Origin: Planctomycetota bacterium
GTDB lineage: Bacteria; Planctomycetota; UBA1135; UBA2386
Assembly: GCA_016795295.1 (NCBI GenBank)
Contig: JAEUHP010000232.1
Span: 1-59,090, forward strand
DNA length: 59,090 bases
Direction of reading: 5' to 3'
Shown piece by piece: positions 35,701 to 43,277 of this stretch; within the stretch, counting starts at the first letter, position 1, and the number at the start of each line of letters is the position of its first letter. The position numbers and the translations under genes are program-made. The notes below the pieces were generated by a model. That model was not told the origin of the DNA, ran no database searches, and saw only the letters and a program-made list of their open reading frames with translations.

Positions 35701-38115
35701 CGCCGTGCGCGGCACGCCTGCCGGCGACTGACTCGGGTCCGGATCGAGCCCGGCCTCGTCCAGCAATTCGAGCATCAAGTTGCCGTCCCGGCCCAGGACA
35801 CTGAGTCGGTTGCGCTCGGGCAAGTTGCTGCCGGCGTGGTCGAACAGCACCGTGTTCTGGAGCGTCTGCGGTTCGAGCCAGCAGCTGCCGGCGAAACCGT
35901 GCACGAAGCCGAACTGGTTGCTGAACGGGAAGCTGATGCGGTCGTGCCGGCCGGCCTGGGGGTTGCCCACGCCACCGCTGGCCTGCGGCCCGACGTTGGT
36001 GATCTGGTACGGTCCCTGCTGGGCCACGTCGTGGCCGCGGGGGTCGATCGACAGCCCGAACGAGTCGTGGCGCAGGATCCAGCCGTTCGCCCACGGGCGC
36101 GGCACGCTGACCGAGTTCGCCGCGGTGATCGCGGCGTCCGTGGTGTCCGGCGAGGGAAACCGCGGCGCGCCGAAGTTCATCCCGGGGAAGGCGATCGCGG
36201 CCAGGTGCGGGAAGTACCGCGAGGCCGGATCGTTGCCGAGGTCGCCACCGCCGTTCTGCGTGACCGGCAGCGCCGCCAGGTTGATCGGCGTGGTGGCGTA
36301 GAACGGCGCCCGGCGGTCGAGCACGAACGCCTCTTCGAGGTGCACCTGGGTCGGCCACGCGAGCTCCAGGCCGACTCCGGGCACGGCCAGGGCCACGCCG
36401 GTGCGTTCATGGCGGGCGGCCACGCCGGGAGCCACGACGCTGCGCGAACGGCTGGCCGCAGCCCGGTACCCCACCCAAGGTCCCGATTCGAAGCAGATCG
36501 GGCCCGTGCCCATCTCGGTGCTGGCGTCGCGCCCGGTCTGGGCATTGCGATACAACTGCAACCAAGCCAACTTGGCATCGCTGTTGGACGCCGCCTCCAG
36601 ACGCGGCCGGAGCCACCGCTCGCAGAAATCCTGCCAGCCCTGGACTGGGCCGACCGCCTGATCGCCACTCCCCCCCGATTCGCCACGCGCTGCCGCATCC
36701 CCGCCTTGGCGGCGTGCGACGATGTCCTCGGCCAGCGACTGGGCCTCGGCAGGGGAAATGCCGCGGATCGCCTTCTGCCGCTGCCGATTGTCCGCGTCGA
36801 CCACGCGCACGTCCGGCGAACGGCGCACTTCGGCGAACAGTGCCGCGAGGACCGGCGCTGCCGCGGTGTTGACGTTGACCGGGGCCGGCACCAACGGTTC
36901 GACTTCGGTGTCCATGGCCGGGAACGGTGTGGTCACCGGCAGCAGCAGCTCGAGCCGGAAGATCGACGGCAGCTGCAGGTCGCGGACCGCCAGCTCGTTG
37001 CCGGCAGCCATCACCAGGTTGTACTCGACGTGGCCGTCGACCCGGCTGCGCAGCCGTACGGTGCTCCCGGCCCCGACGTGCAGTGCCGACTTCACGCGCA
37101 GCACCCGGTCGCCAGGCTGCAGGGCATCGAACACGCGCTCAGGGCGACCCCACGTGGCACTGCGCTGGCTGCGAGTGGCGGTCGACACCGACGCAGTCAA
37201 CACGTCGAGTTCCTCGGCCGTGAAGCCGCCCGCCCCCGCACTCACGATCTCGGCGAGTTCGCCCACCGCACCGAACGGCCGGCGCGCGCTGCGCTGGCCG
37301 TCGCCCCGGCCGAAGAAGGGCCATGCGGCAGCGAGCACACACCGGTAGTCCAAGACCAACAGGCCCTCAGGAACCGGCTGCTCCGGCCTCTGGAAACCCA
37401 GCTCCAAACCCACGGCCCGAGTCAGTCCGGACAGCACGTTGCCTTGCTTCTGCTCGTAGCGAATGACCTCGTGGCTGATCCACACGAACCCCTGGTCGGG
37501 CAACCGCGCCGCGTCTTCGAGCACCACCGTGGTGGCGTCCGGACCGAGGTCCTGCGCCAACCGGGTGGTGCTGCCGAGCAGGTTGCCGAGCACCAACGGT
37601 GAGATGCCGTCGAGGGCCAGAAAACGCTGCAGATCCCAGACCGCCCCGCCCAGCAACACCCGACCGGGCCGCTGGCTGCTGTCGCCGTCGCCCTCGACCG
37701 GCTCGCGCAGGGCGTCGAACGCAGCGGGCAAAGCGACGCCCTCCGCATACTCCCCGCGCCCATCGCTCAGCGGCGTCGGGTCCAGCGCCGGATGCGACAT
37801 CGCTGCTTGCGCAAGGAGCAGGTCGCGCACACTCGCCGAGGCTTGTTCGGCCTGCACCCGCTCCACAGAGCGAACCGATTGTTCGGCGCCGACCCGCATC
37901 GAGACCGAGAACGGCAACGCGAGCACCGCCAACAGCGTCAGCGCGAACAGCACGGCCAGCAGGGCCACGCCGCGGTTGCTGGCCGACGAGTCCTGCCCGC
38001 CGCCAGCATGGCCACCAGGACCCGTGCCACCGGGACCATTCCCACCGAGACCAACGGTCCCACCGAAACCATCGGTACGCACGAACGCCGCACCCCGCGC
38101 GCAGAGCTGGATCAT
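32788..38115 (-). CDS. Giant GspK-like minor pseudopilin (1775 residues)
   Basis: The N-terminus has a Gly-rich leader of 49 residues and then RG/VALLAVLFALTLLAVLALPFS, the GspK-type prepilin segment, which lacks Glu5 as GspK does. Residues 410-430 (PVNVNTAAAPVLAALFAE) are the helix-hairpin-helix GspK signature. GspK is normally about 320 residues; here more than 1300 extra residues follow. The extra part includes a concanavalin/LamG-like segment around residues 720-850 and at least six copies of a motif E-h-h-x-Y...G-x-L-x-G...RG, near residues 215, 895, 1090, 1190, 1500 and 1570. It overlaps the neighbours on both sides by ATGA. Probably a large exposed tip protein; function inferred only. 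Confidence 0.8.
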   Translation of the reverse strand: MIQLCARGAAFVRTDGFGGTVGLGGNGPGGTGPGGHAGGGQDSSASNRGVALLAVLFALTLLAVLALPFSVSMRVGAEQSVRSVERVQAEQASASVRDLLLAQAAMSHPALDPTPLSDGRGEYAEGVALPAAFDALREPVEGDGDSSQRPGRVLLGGAVWDLQRFLALDGISPLVLGNLLGSTTRLAQDLGPDATTVVLEDAARLPDQGFVWISHEVIRYEQKQGNVLSGLTRAVGLELGFQRPEQPVPEGLLVLDYRCVLAAAWPFFGRGDGQRSARRPFGAVGELAEIVSAGAGGFTAEELDVLTASVSTATRSQRSATWGRPERVFDALQPGDRVLRVKSALHVGAGSTVRLRSRVDGHVEYNLVMAAGNELAVRDLQLPSIFRLELLLPVTTPFPAMDTEVEPLVPAPVNVNTAAAPVLAALFAEVRRSPDVRVVDADNRQRQKAIRGISPAEAQSLAEDIVARRQGGDAAARGESGGSGDQAVGPVQGWQDFCERWLRPRLEAASNSDAKLAWLQLYRNAQTGRDASTEMGTGPICFESGPWVGYRAAASRSRSVVAPGVAARHERTGVALAVPGVGLELAWPTQVHLEEAFVLDRRAPFYATTPINLAALPVTQNGGGDLGNDPASRYFPHLAAIAFPGMNFGAPRFPSPDTTDAAITAANSVSVPRPWANGWILRHDSFGLSIDPRGHDVAQQGPYQITNVGPQASGGVGNPQAGRHDRISFPFSNQFGFVHGFAGSCWLEPQTLQNTVLFDHAGSNLPERNRLSVLGRDGNLMLELLDEAGLDPDPSQSPAGVPRTAAQWFLPLADLALPANTPLHVAWSAQGGRPTELGLEVDGLPRGRARFTSYLTAEIPAFDPMQTSQAWPPTSGNQRFLDISVERGDDFPPVGVVRVGTELFEYTSRVGNTLRCQWNDSFGGRAARQEAGEIHPDVPFAQYTTNYSAVQQNRPQNPVLPRHPVGSLVELYGYSAPLAEDTPMMVGATALNGSLGGFSVARGFVQSPRPIQITVQSLAGPIQIVVGQGLDATWSGDLELADPLPTRNYPPNAASTNIANGFPSAGGYALLMQSNTSDDATFGGVEVIRYSSRNGSRLVGVQRGQRLPGTDNLPTNVYDPNTPIRKFVTNWIVPINGGRGGQTMNDVPVAILWVVPISIAVGNTNYLKNPQNLGQTEWLQIYDGPGSAVDLEWVRYDTLLDNQHVVRAHRPAWFGTYFQLTTNQSFTVNAQNPALPSVNLPVTAAPWPAVTATSGYIGYVPQLEQDFPQVAAARRALQFRGDPFTRTSSHAHGTGTVTQVHRVQMPWGTFGAMSGRVGRHDRVALVAGSSATGTSRPNVEWHTVTWSCRRFDGDHPDLRPQGAPNPSEFLNLWPCQFVAFAAGVRNQYLGPPARTPILDPRQVDRVVKFPSGELPAAYCDNPTAGGPVGSAGGTNLAGFVDELDLVQHHATNLILDEAITEGGNTLRVSRGTYTPAGLIDLGNDFSAQFPELGGLLWVDGEVIAYQRRSNLVFSVANNGRGLLGTQPRGHDRGARIHFMTHRPAAILSSGVGARDHVLSVQSLAALPRSGTVRLGQELLHYTWTRQVGNAGTLEMPRWHPPGTEAANPQARGLFRGRYGTANQAASTGEAVVAWPFRYWDRFALQSDDPELAYFQVTSTEAPAYFRSVQWREQKQDARLQIVCQVRADGLADWAAVPQQTPGLWQFEAKDGDQRPMPLGVQASRLEVRFGMIYRPGSVDLVLGTNHAWKTTARIDRVRVAYEGQGRILDEQVSAR

Positions 38116-39077
38116 GGGCGACCCTCAGGCATCAGGAGCCGAACTGCGTGGTTGCCCAGGGGCTCGCCCCGGGCATCGAAACGCAGCCGGTAGGAACGAT
38201 CCGGTTGCAGCACGTTCGGCAGCGTCTGGGCCGGAGCGAGCGCGTAGCTGTAGAGCCGCACTTCGTCGACCACGGCCGGCACCGCGGCGTCCCCCGGTGC
38301 GACGTCGAACACACTGTCAGGAGGCAGCTGTGGCCGCCCCTCCGCCGCGGCGCGGTCGAGTTCGCGCCCATCCATGGCCAACCAAGCACTCTGCCCGTCG
38401 CAACCGAGCTCGAGGGTGAGCCACCGCTGCAGCGGCAACTGCAAAGCGCTGCGCAGCGCGACCAGGGTCGCACCGCCCGCATCCCCGCCGCTGAAGCGCA
38501 ACCGCGCATGCGGTCGGCCGTCGCCATCGAGCAGCAGCTCGAGGCCCGCGCCGAGCCGCGCCACCACCCCGCCTTGGCGCTCGTCGAGGCGCAGATCGAG
38601 CCGCAGGGCAAAACCCTCGCCGAGGTCGACCAACGGCTGCGGCACCGGCCAGCGCACCAGCGGCGCCTGGTTGCCGGCCTTCGGCCTGCGGGCGTGGCCG
38701 AACCGGCCGAACGGCTCGTCCTCGCCGCCATAGAGGCCGCGGAGCTGCTCGTCGAGCACCCGCTCGTCCGGTTCGCAGTGGAACACCACCACCGGCTGCA
38801 GCAAACGCGACTGCACCGTGGCGGAGTCGCCGTCCCGGCCCGGCACCACCAGCACTTCGGTCGGCAACCCCTCGGCGCGCGCGGTCAGTTGGGCGGCGCG
38901 CAGTTCCCCGCGCAGGATGCTCTCGCCCACCTGCTGCGGGTCGGTGCGGCCGAGGAACCCGACCGCGATGCCGAACAACACCCCCAGCACTCCCATCACC
39001 ACCAAGAGCTCGATCAGGCTGAAGCCCGCGACACCCGCTGGGGAGGCTCGGAGAAGAGGCACGCTGCGGCTGGCCAT
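38112..39077 (-). CDS. GspH-like pseudopilin fused to a LamG-like domain
   Basis: The 321-residue protein has the prepilin motif VAG/FSLIELLVVMGVLGVLFGI (cleavage after Gly18, Glu23 at +5) and a short GspH-like region (ILRGELRAAQLTARAEG). From about residue 130 it becomes a concanavalin/LamG-type beta sandwich: FALRLDLRLDERQGGVVARLG, LELLLDGDGRPHARLRF, RWLTLELGCDGQSAWLAMDG and VVDEVRLYSYAL. This is a pseudopilin displaying a lectin-like fold. The start is 7 nt after the GspG-like stop; the stop overlaps the GspK-like start. Confidence 0.82.
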   Translation of the reverse strand: MASRSVPLLRASPAGVAGFSLIELLVVMGVLGVLFGIAVGFLGRTDPQQVGESILRGELRAAQLTARAEGLPTEVLVVPGRDGDSATVQSRLLQPVVVFHCEPDERVLDEQLRGLYGGEDEPFGRFGHARRPKAGNQAPLVRWPVPQPLVDLGEGFALRLDLRLDERQGGVVARLGAGLELLLDGDGRPHARLRFSGGDAGGATLVALRSALQLPLQRWLTLELGCDGQSAWLAMDGRELDRAAAEGRPQLPPDSVFDVAPGDAAVPAVVDEVRLYSYALAPAQTLPNVLQPDRSYRLRFDARGEPLGNHAVRLLMPEGRP

Positions 39078-39084
39078 GGGCGTT

Positions 39085-39771
39085 TCAGTTCTTGGGCCAC
39101 ACCAGATCGTCGTCGGTGCCGAACACCAAGTCCTTGCCAGCACTCAGCAACTGGAACTTGCCGTCCCCGATCGGACGGCCATCGGTGCGGCGCTTGGCGC
39201 GGGCGTACTGGGTGTCCCCTTCGGCACTGCCGACGTTCTGCTGCTTGTCGAAACCGAACTTGCCGAAGTAGACGATCGGCGTGCGGAACGAATCGGCGAT
39301 CTCCACCCGCTCCTTGGTGTTGAGCCGGGGCAGCAGGGCCCCGTGGTCGTCCTTGTCGGTGTTGACCAGGGCCTTGTCCAGGTCGCCGAGGTCGGTGCCC
39401 TCACCGCCCGATTGCGACAAGAAGCACACCAGCGACTCGACGCCGGTGTTGACGCCGTTGTCGGGTTTCCAGGCCGCCTTGCGCTCCTTCTCCTCGGGGG
39501 CCTGGAAGTTGTCGGGCGGGTAGTAACCACGCTTCTGCACGAAGTGGTTCACCGCCACGTCGAGCCGCACGAACAACGCCGAAGTGGCATCTTCCTTGGC
39601 CGCTTGGTTCATGCCCAGGATGTTCGGCAGCAACACCGCGGCGAGCAGGCCCAGGATGGAGATGACGATCAACAACTCGATGAGGGTGAAGCCGCCCGCA
39701 CAGCGCCTGGGCCGCGTCAGGGACTCACGAGGCACCAGACTTTCGGCACGCGGTTGGGTCGAAACGAGCAT
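39085..39771 (-). CDS. GspG-like major pseudopilin
   Basis: The 228-residue protein has the canonical site CAGG/FTLIELLIVISILGLLAAVLLPNI (cleavage after Gly27, Glu32 at +5), the hallmark of the major pseudopilin. The globular part ends FQLLSAGKDLVFGTDDDLVWPKN, the GspG C-terminal Ca-binding loop pattern (SAGxDxxFGTxDD). A GGAG lies about 10 nt before the ATG. The leader is 27 residues and basic. It should be the main fibre subunit of the pseudopilus. Confidence 0.9.
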   Translation of the reverse strand: MLVSTQPRAESLVPRESLTRPRRCAGGFTLIELLIVISILGLLAAVLLPNILGMNQAAKEDATSALFVRLDVAVNHFVQKRGYYPPDNFQAPEEKERKAAWKPDNGVNTGVESLVCFLSQSGGEGTDLGDLDKALVNTDKDDHGALLPRLNTKERVEIADSFRTPIVYFGKFGFDKQQNVGSAEGDTQYARAKRRTDGRPIGDGKFQLLSAGKDLVFGTDDDLVWPKN

Positions 39772-39775
39772 GTAC

Positions 39776-42481
39776 TCAGCGCTCCTTGCGGCGTTCGAGT
39801 CGGAAATCGTCGAAGGCGGCATCCAGATCGGAGCCCCGGTTGCCGCTGGCGAACAGCACGATCTTCAGCTCTCCGCCGCTGCTGCCCGACAGGCCCTTCA
39901 GCTCCTGTTCGTGCACCATGGCCCCGCCCCAAGACACTTGCAGGGCGAACAGGCGCGATTGTGCGTCGCCGCGCGGCACCAACCGGATCTCGAGGCTGTG
40001 GCGGGCCCGCGGGTCGAAACCCGGAAGCGCCAGATCGACGAGCCGCGCCTCTTCGCGGTTGTCGACGATGCGCAGGTGCGGCTTGTCCTCGCGGATGCCG
40101 AGCACCACCTGGGTGTCGGCTTGGCCGCTGCTGCCGCGCGCACTCTCGATGCGCAGCCCGGTGAAACCGACCCCGCGCACGTGGCCGGCGCCGAGCTGCA
40201 GGTCGATGCCGACCGCCAGGAAGTTCTTCGCCTTCTTGATCGCATCCTTGCGCTCGACGGAGACCTCGCCGGTGCGCGTCAGCTTGCCGCGCAGGAACAG
40301 CCGCCCCGATTCGAGCACCGGCCCGCAGGCACCGTCGCGCTCGGCCAACCAGATGCCACCGAGCTCACCGCGTTCGAAGCGATCCTCGAGCACTTCCTTC
40401 TCGGCGTGGTCTTCGATCGCCGCGATCGTGGTCTCCGCCCAGTGTCGCATCGCGTGGTCCTTGGGCAGCTCGGTGAAGCGCTGCAGCGTCGCCAGAGACT
40501 CGTCGATCAGGCCGCGCTTGTAGTCGACCACGGCCATGGCACCACGGGCGATCTGCCGATCCCCTTCGGCCGTGGCCAAGTCGCGGGCCTTGGCGAACAC
40601 ACTTCCGGCTTCTTCGGGATAACCCGCCGCGAACGCGGCGAGCCCCTGCTGCAGGACCAGCTCGAACGGCGGCTGGTCGACCAGGGCCACCGCGCGGTCG
40701 CAGTAGCGCCGCGCTGCGACCAACGCCGCCGCCAGGTCGTCCGCGTTGCCCAGGTTGGAGCGCTGGCTCTGCAGCGCCGACATCTCCGCCACCGCGGGCA
40801 CGAAGTCGTCGCGCAAGCGCAACGCCGCCGTGAGGGCCTCGGCGGCAGCAGCGAGCTGCCCCTGCAACCGCAGACCCCGCGCGCGCAGGTAGTGCCCGTA
40901 CGGGTCGAGCGGGTTCGCCTCCAGCGCGCGGTCGGCGTAGGCCACCGCGCTGTCGAACTGCCCAAGCCGCAAGAACACGAACGCCTGGCCGGCCAGCGCG
41001 CGATGCCGGAGCATGGGGAACTGATCGCCCACGCTGGAGAACAAATCGTAGGCAGCCTGCCACTGCGCCTGCCGCGCCAGCGTCGCAGCCTGACCCAACT
41101 GCGCCTCGGCCGAGTCCTGGCCGCCGACCGCCAGCCGGAAGGAATCCAGGGCGAGCGGCAGGTTGCCCGCGGCATAAGCGATGCAACCGGCCAGATACGG
41201 CTGCGGCCGATCCGGCGGCAACAGCGCCAAGCCACTGCGCGCCCCGTCGGGATCACCGAGGGCCAGCCTGCCAGCGACCAAGGCACGGACCAACCGCACC
41301 CGGTCGCCTGCGTCGAGCACCAGGTTGGCGTGCTGTTCACAGTGTTGCACCAACGGCCGGCACTCCCGAGCCCGACCGCGTTCGATCAGGAACTCGACCA
41401 GCGCCGCCGCGGGCCGCGGATCGTTGCGCCCGATCTCGAGGGCGCGCCGCAAATCGGCCTCGGCGTCGCGATACAAGCCGAGTGCCCACTTGACGCGACC
41501 AAGGCCTTCGTAGCGACAAGCCGTCTCGCGGTTGGGCCCGGTGACGCCCTGGAGCAAGGCGTGTTCGCCGGCCAGGTCGCCGCGGGCCTGCAGCACCCGC
41601 ATCTGCCAGCGCAGCCCCTCGAGATCGCCACCGCTCAGTTGCGCGTAGAGCCGCGCCTGCTCCATCGCCGTGTCGTAGAGCGACGCGTCCTCACGGGCTT
41701 TGCCCAGCAACCACGCGACCAGCTTGCCGCGCTCGTCGAGCCTTGACGCATCGTCGGGGATGCGATGCACCTCGCGTTCGACTTCGTTCTTCAAGGTGCG
41801 CGCCCGCCGCACCGAACGGACCTTCTCCGGGTTGTTGCGGTCGAAGACGTACTTGCGATCGAGCTTGTTCTTGCTGGCGTTGTATTCGTGCAGCTCCACC
41901 ACCAGATCGTCGAAGTTGGTGATCGATTCGATCCGCCAGGGCTCCACGCCTTCGACCTTCACCCAACCGAACAGCGGGTTGGTCAAGGCCCCGACGTAGA
42001 CTTGGTCGTAGGTGCGCTCCATCTGGGCCCGCCGAGCAGCCGCATCGCCTGGGCCGGAAGGACCACCCTGGGCCGCCACCGCGGGACTGGCCTCGCCGCT
42101 GGCCGCAGCGGACTCGACCGCCGTCTGCAGCGTCACGCCCTCGACGACCGTACCGGGCCCCAGCAACCGCGCGGCGAACGCCAGATCCAGCCCTGGCTCG
42201 AGCGGTGGTGCGCAAAGCGCCCACGGCGCCATCGGCGGGAACTGCAGTTCGCGAGGCGGCAAGGGCCGGGTCTCCCGCGGCTCGGTGAACCACTCCGGGC
42301 GCCCCAGCTTGCCCAGGGCACCGACCAACAGCGGCACCGACCGGGTGGTCGGAGCCTGGTGCTCCAGCCACTTCGGCTCCGCCACGCGCACGCGCGCCAC
42401 TTCGCCGCCGGTGCCGAACCACACCCAGGCCAGCACCAGCAGGGCCACCAACGCCAACACTTGTTCCTTGCGCAGTGCCAT
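39776..42481 (-). CDS. Membrane-anchored TPR protein with C-terminal concanavalin-like domain
   Basis: The 901-residue protein has an N-terminal membrane segment (about 7-24), a Pro-rich region, a conserved-looking module (NPLFGWVKVEGVEPWRIESIT) and then ten or more TPR-like repeats (for example YRDAEADLRRALEIGRNDPRP, FDSAVAYADRALEANPLDP). The last 200 residues (LGGIWLAERDGACGPVLESGRLFLRG to AAFDDFRLERR) look like a concanavalin/LamG-type sandwich. In this operon it could be an assembly or scaffold protein linking the inner-membrane complex to the pseudopilins. It starts 1 nt after the PilO-like stop. Confidence 0.78.
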   Translation of the reverse strand: MALRKEQVLALVALLVLAWVWFGTGGEVARVRVAEPKWLEHQAPTTRSVPLLVGALGKLGRPEWFTEPRETRPLPPRELQFPPMAPWALCAPPLEPGLDLAFAARLLGPGTVVEGVTLQTAVESAAASGEASPAVAAQGGPSGPGDAAARRAQMERTYDQVYVGALTNPLFGWVKVEGVEPWRIESITNFDDLVVELHEYNASKNKLDRKYVFDRNNPEKVRSVRRARTLKNEVEREVHRIPDDASRLDERGKLVAWLLGKAREDASLYDTAMEQARLYAQLSGGDLEGLRWQMRVLQARGDLAGEHALLQGVTGPNRETACRYEGLGRVKWALGLYRDAEADLRRALEIGRNDPRPAAALVEFLIERGRARECRPLVQHCEQHANLVLDAGDRVRLVRALVAGRLALGDPDGARSGLALLPPDRPQPYLAGCIAYAAGNLPLALDSFRLAVGGQDSAEAQLGQAATLARQAQWQAAYDLFSSVGDQFPMLRHRALAGQAFVFLRLGQFDSAVAYADRALEANPLDPYGHYLRARGLRLQGQLAAAAEALTAALRLRDDFVPAVAEMSALQSQRSNLGNADDLAAALVAARRYCDRAVALVDQPPFELVLQQGLAAFAAGYPEEAGSVFAKARDLATAEGDRQIARGAMAVVDYKRGLIDESLATLQRFTELPKDHAMRHWAETTIAAIEDHAEKEVLEDRFERGELGGIWLAERDGACGPVLESGRLFLRGKLTRTGEVSVERKDAIKKAKNFLAVGIDLQLGAGHVRGVGFTGLRIESARGSSGQADTQVVLGIREDKPHLRIVDNREEARLVDLALPGFDPRARHSLEIRLVPRGDAQSRLFALQVSWGGAMVHEQELKGLSGSSGGELKIVLFASGNRGSDLDAAFDDFRLERRKER

Positions 42482-42482
42482 G

Positions 42483-43277
42483 TCACCGCTCCCGGAACAC
42501 GATGCCTTGGAGGACCGCCTTGACCGTCACGGGATCGCCTAATCTCTGCGGTGGCAACATCTGTACGGATTCGATGACCAAAGTACGCCCTGGCTTGCGG
42601 CAGGATTCGAGGAAGGCCATGGCGGTCGCCGCGTCGGCCTGGAAATGCACCTGAATGCGCTCCTGCCCGAGCAGGTCGCGCAGATCGACTTCGCCGGTGC
42701 GCGCCGGGCGCAGGCCGGATCGCTGGTTCTTGCGCTCGTCGACGCGCAACTGCAGGATCGCGCGCAGACCAGGCGCCTCGGCGTTGCCCTTGCGGATCTC
42801 GTCGTGGCAAGCGAACAGGCGTTGGGCCGCCTCGTCGAGCAGTTCGAGCCCGAACAGCGTGCCGCGGAAGTCGTCGGTGCCGGACGGCCAGCCGATGTCC
42901 TTCTCGGCGGCCTGCACTTCGCGCTCGTTGGCTGCGGTCAGGATGCCCTGACGCAACTTCCGGCCGACCTGGAACACATACTCGTCCGGGGCACCCTTGC
43001 CCTCGATACGGTACTTCTCCGTCGGCGCGAATTCGAGCTCCGTGCGCAGCCGCGTCCGCTCGGCGGCCAATTGCTCGCCCTCGGCACGCGCGGCGTCCAG
43101 GGCCGCCTGGGGATACGCCTCCATGCCGCGGGCCGACTTGGTCAGGCCACTCAGACCCGCCGCGTCAGCGGCCAGAGTCGAACGAACCACGATGGCGCCG
43201 ACCAGCACCAGCACGCCACCGGCGGCCACGCCGAGCAACCAGCGGCGGTTCTCCTGAACGAATGCACCGACGTCCAT
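42483..43277 (-). CDS. PilO/GspM-like inner-membrane protein
   Basis: The 264-residue protein has a short cytoplasmic N-terminus (MDVGAFVQENRRW), one membrane segment at about 12-31, a coiled-coil region and a C-terminal globular domain (VDLRDLLGQERIQVHFQADAATAMAFLESCRKPGRTLVIESV) with the ferredoxin-like layout of PilO/GspM. No strong sequence signature exists for this family, so the call depends on topology and the position right after the PilM-PilN-like gene (TGATG overlap). Confidence 0.65.
   Translation of the reverse strand: MDVGAFVQENRRWLLGVAAGGVLVLVGAIVVRSTLAADAAGLSGLTKSARGMEAYPQAALDAARAEGEQLAAERTRLRTELEFAPTEKYRIEGKGAPDEYVFQVGRKLRQGILTAANEREVQAAEKDIGWPSGTDDFRGTLFGLELLDEAAQRLFACHDEIRKGNAEAPGLRAILQLRVDERKNQRSGLRPARTGEVDLRDLLGQERIQVHFQADAATAMAFLESCRKPGRTLVIESVQMLPPQRLGDPVTVKAVLQGIVFRER

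Noticed and set aside
32740..37602. Very long open frame (1620 codons) on the plus strand opposite the giant GspK-like gene
   Set aside because: It is antisense to a gene with clear pseudopilin motifs. Its translation is His/Arg/Gly-rich low-complexity sequence, typical of the shadow frame of GC-rich genes.
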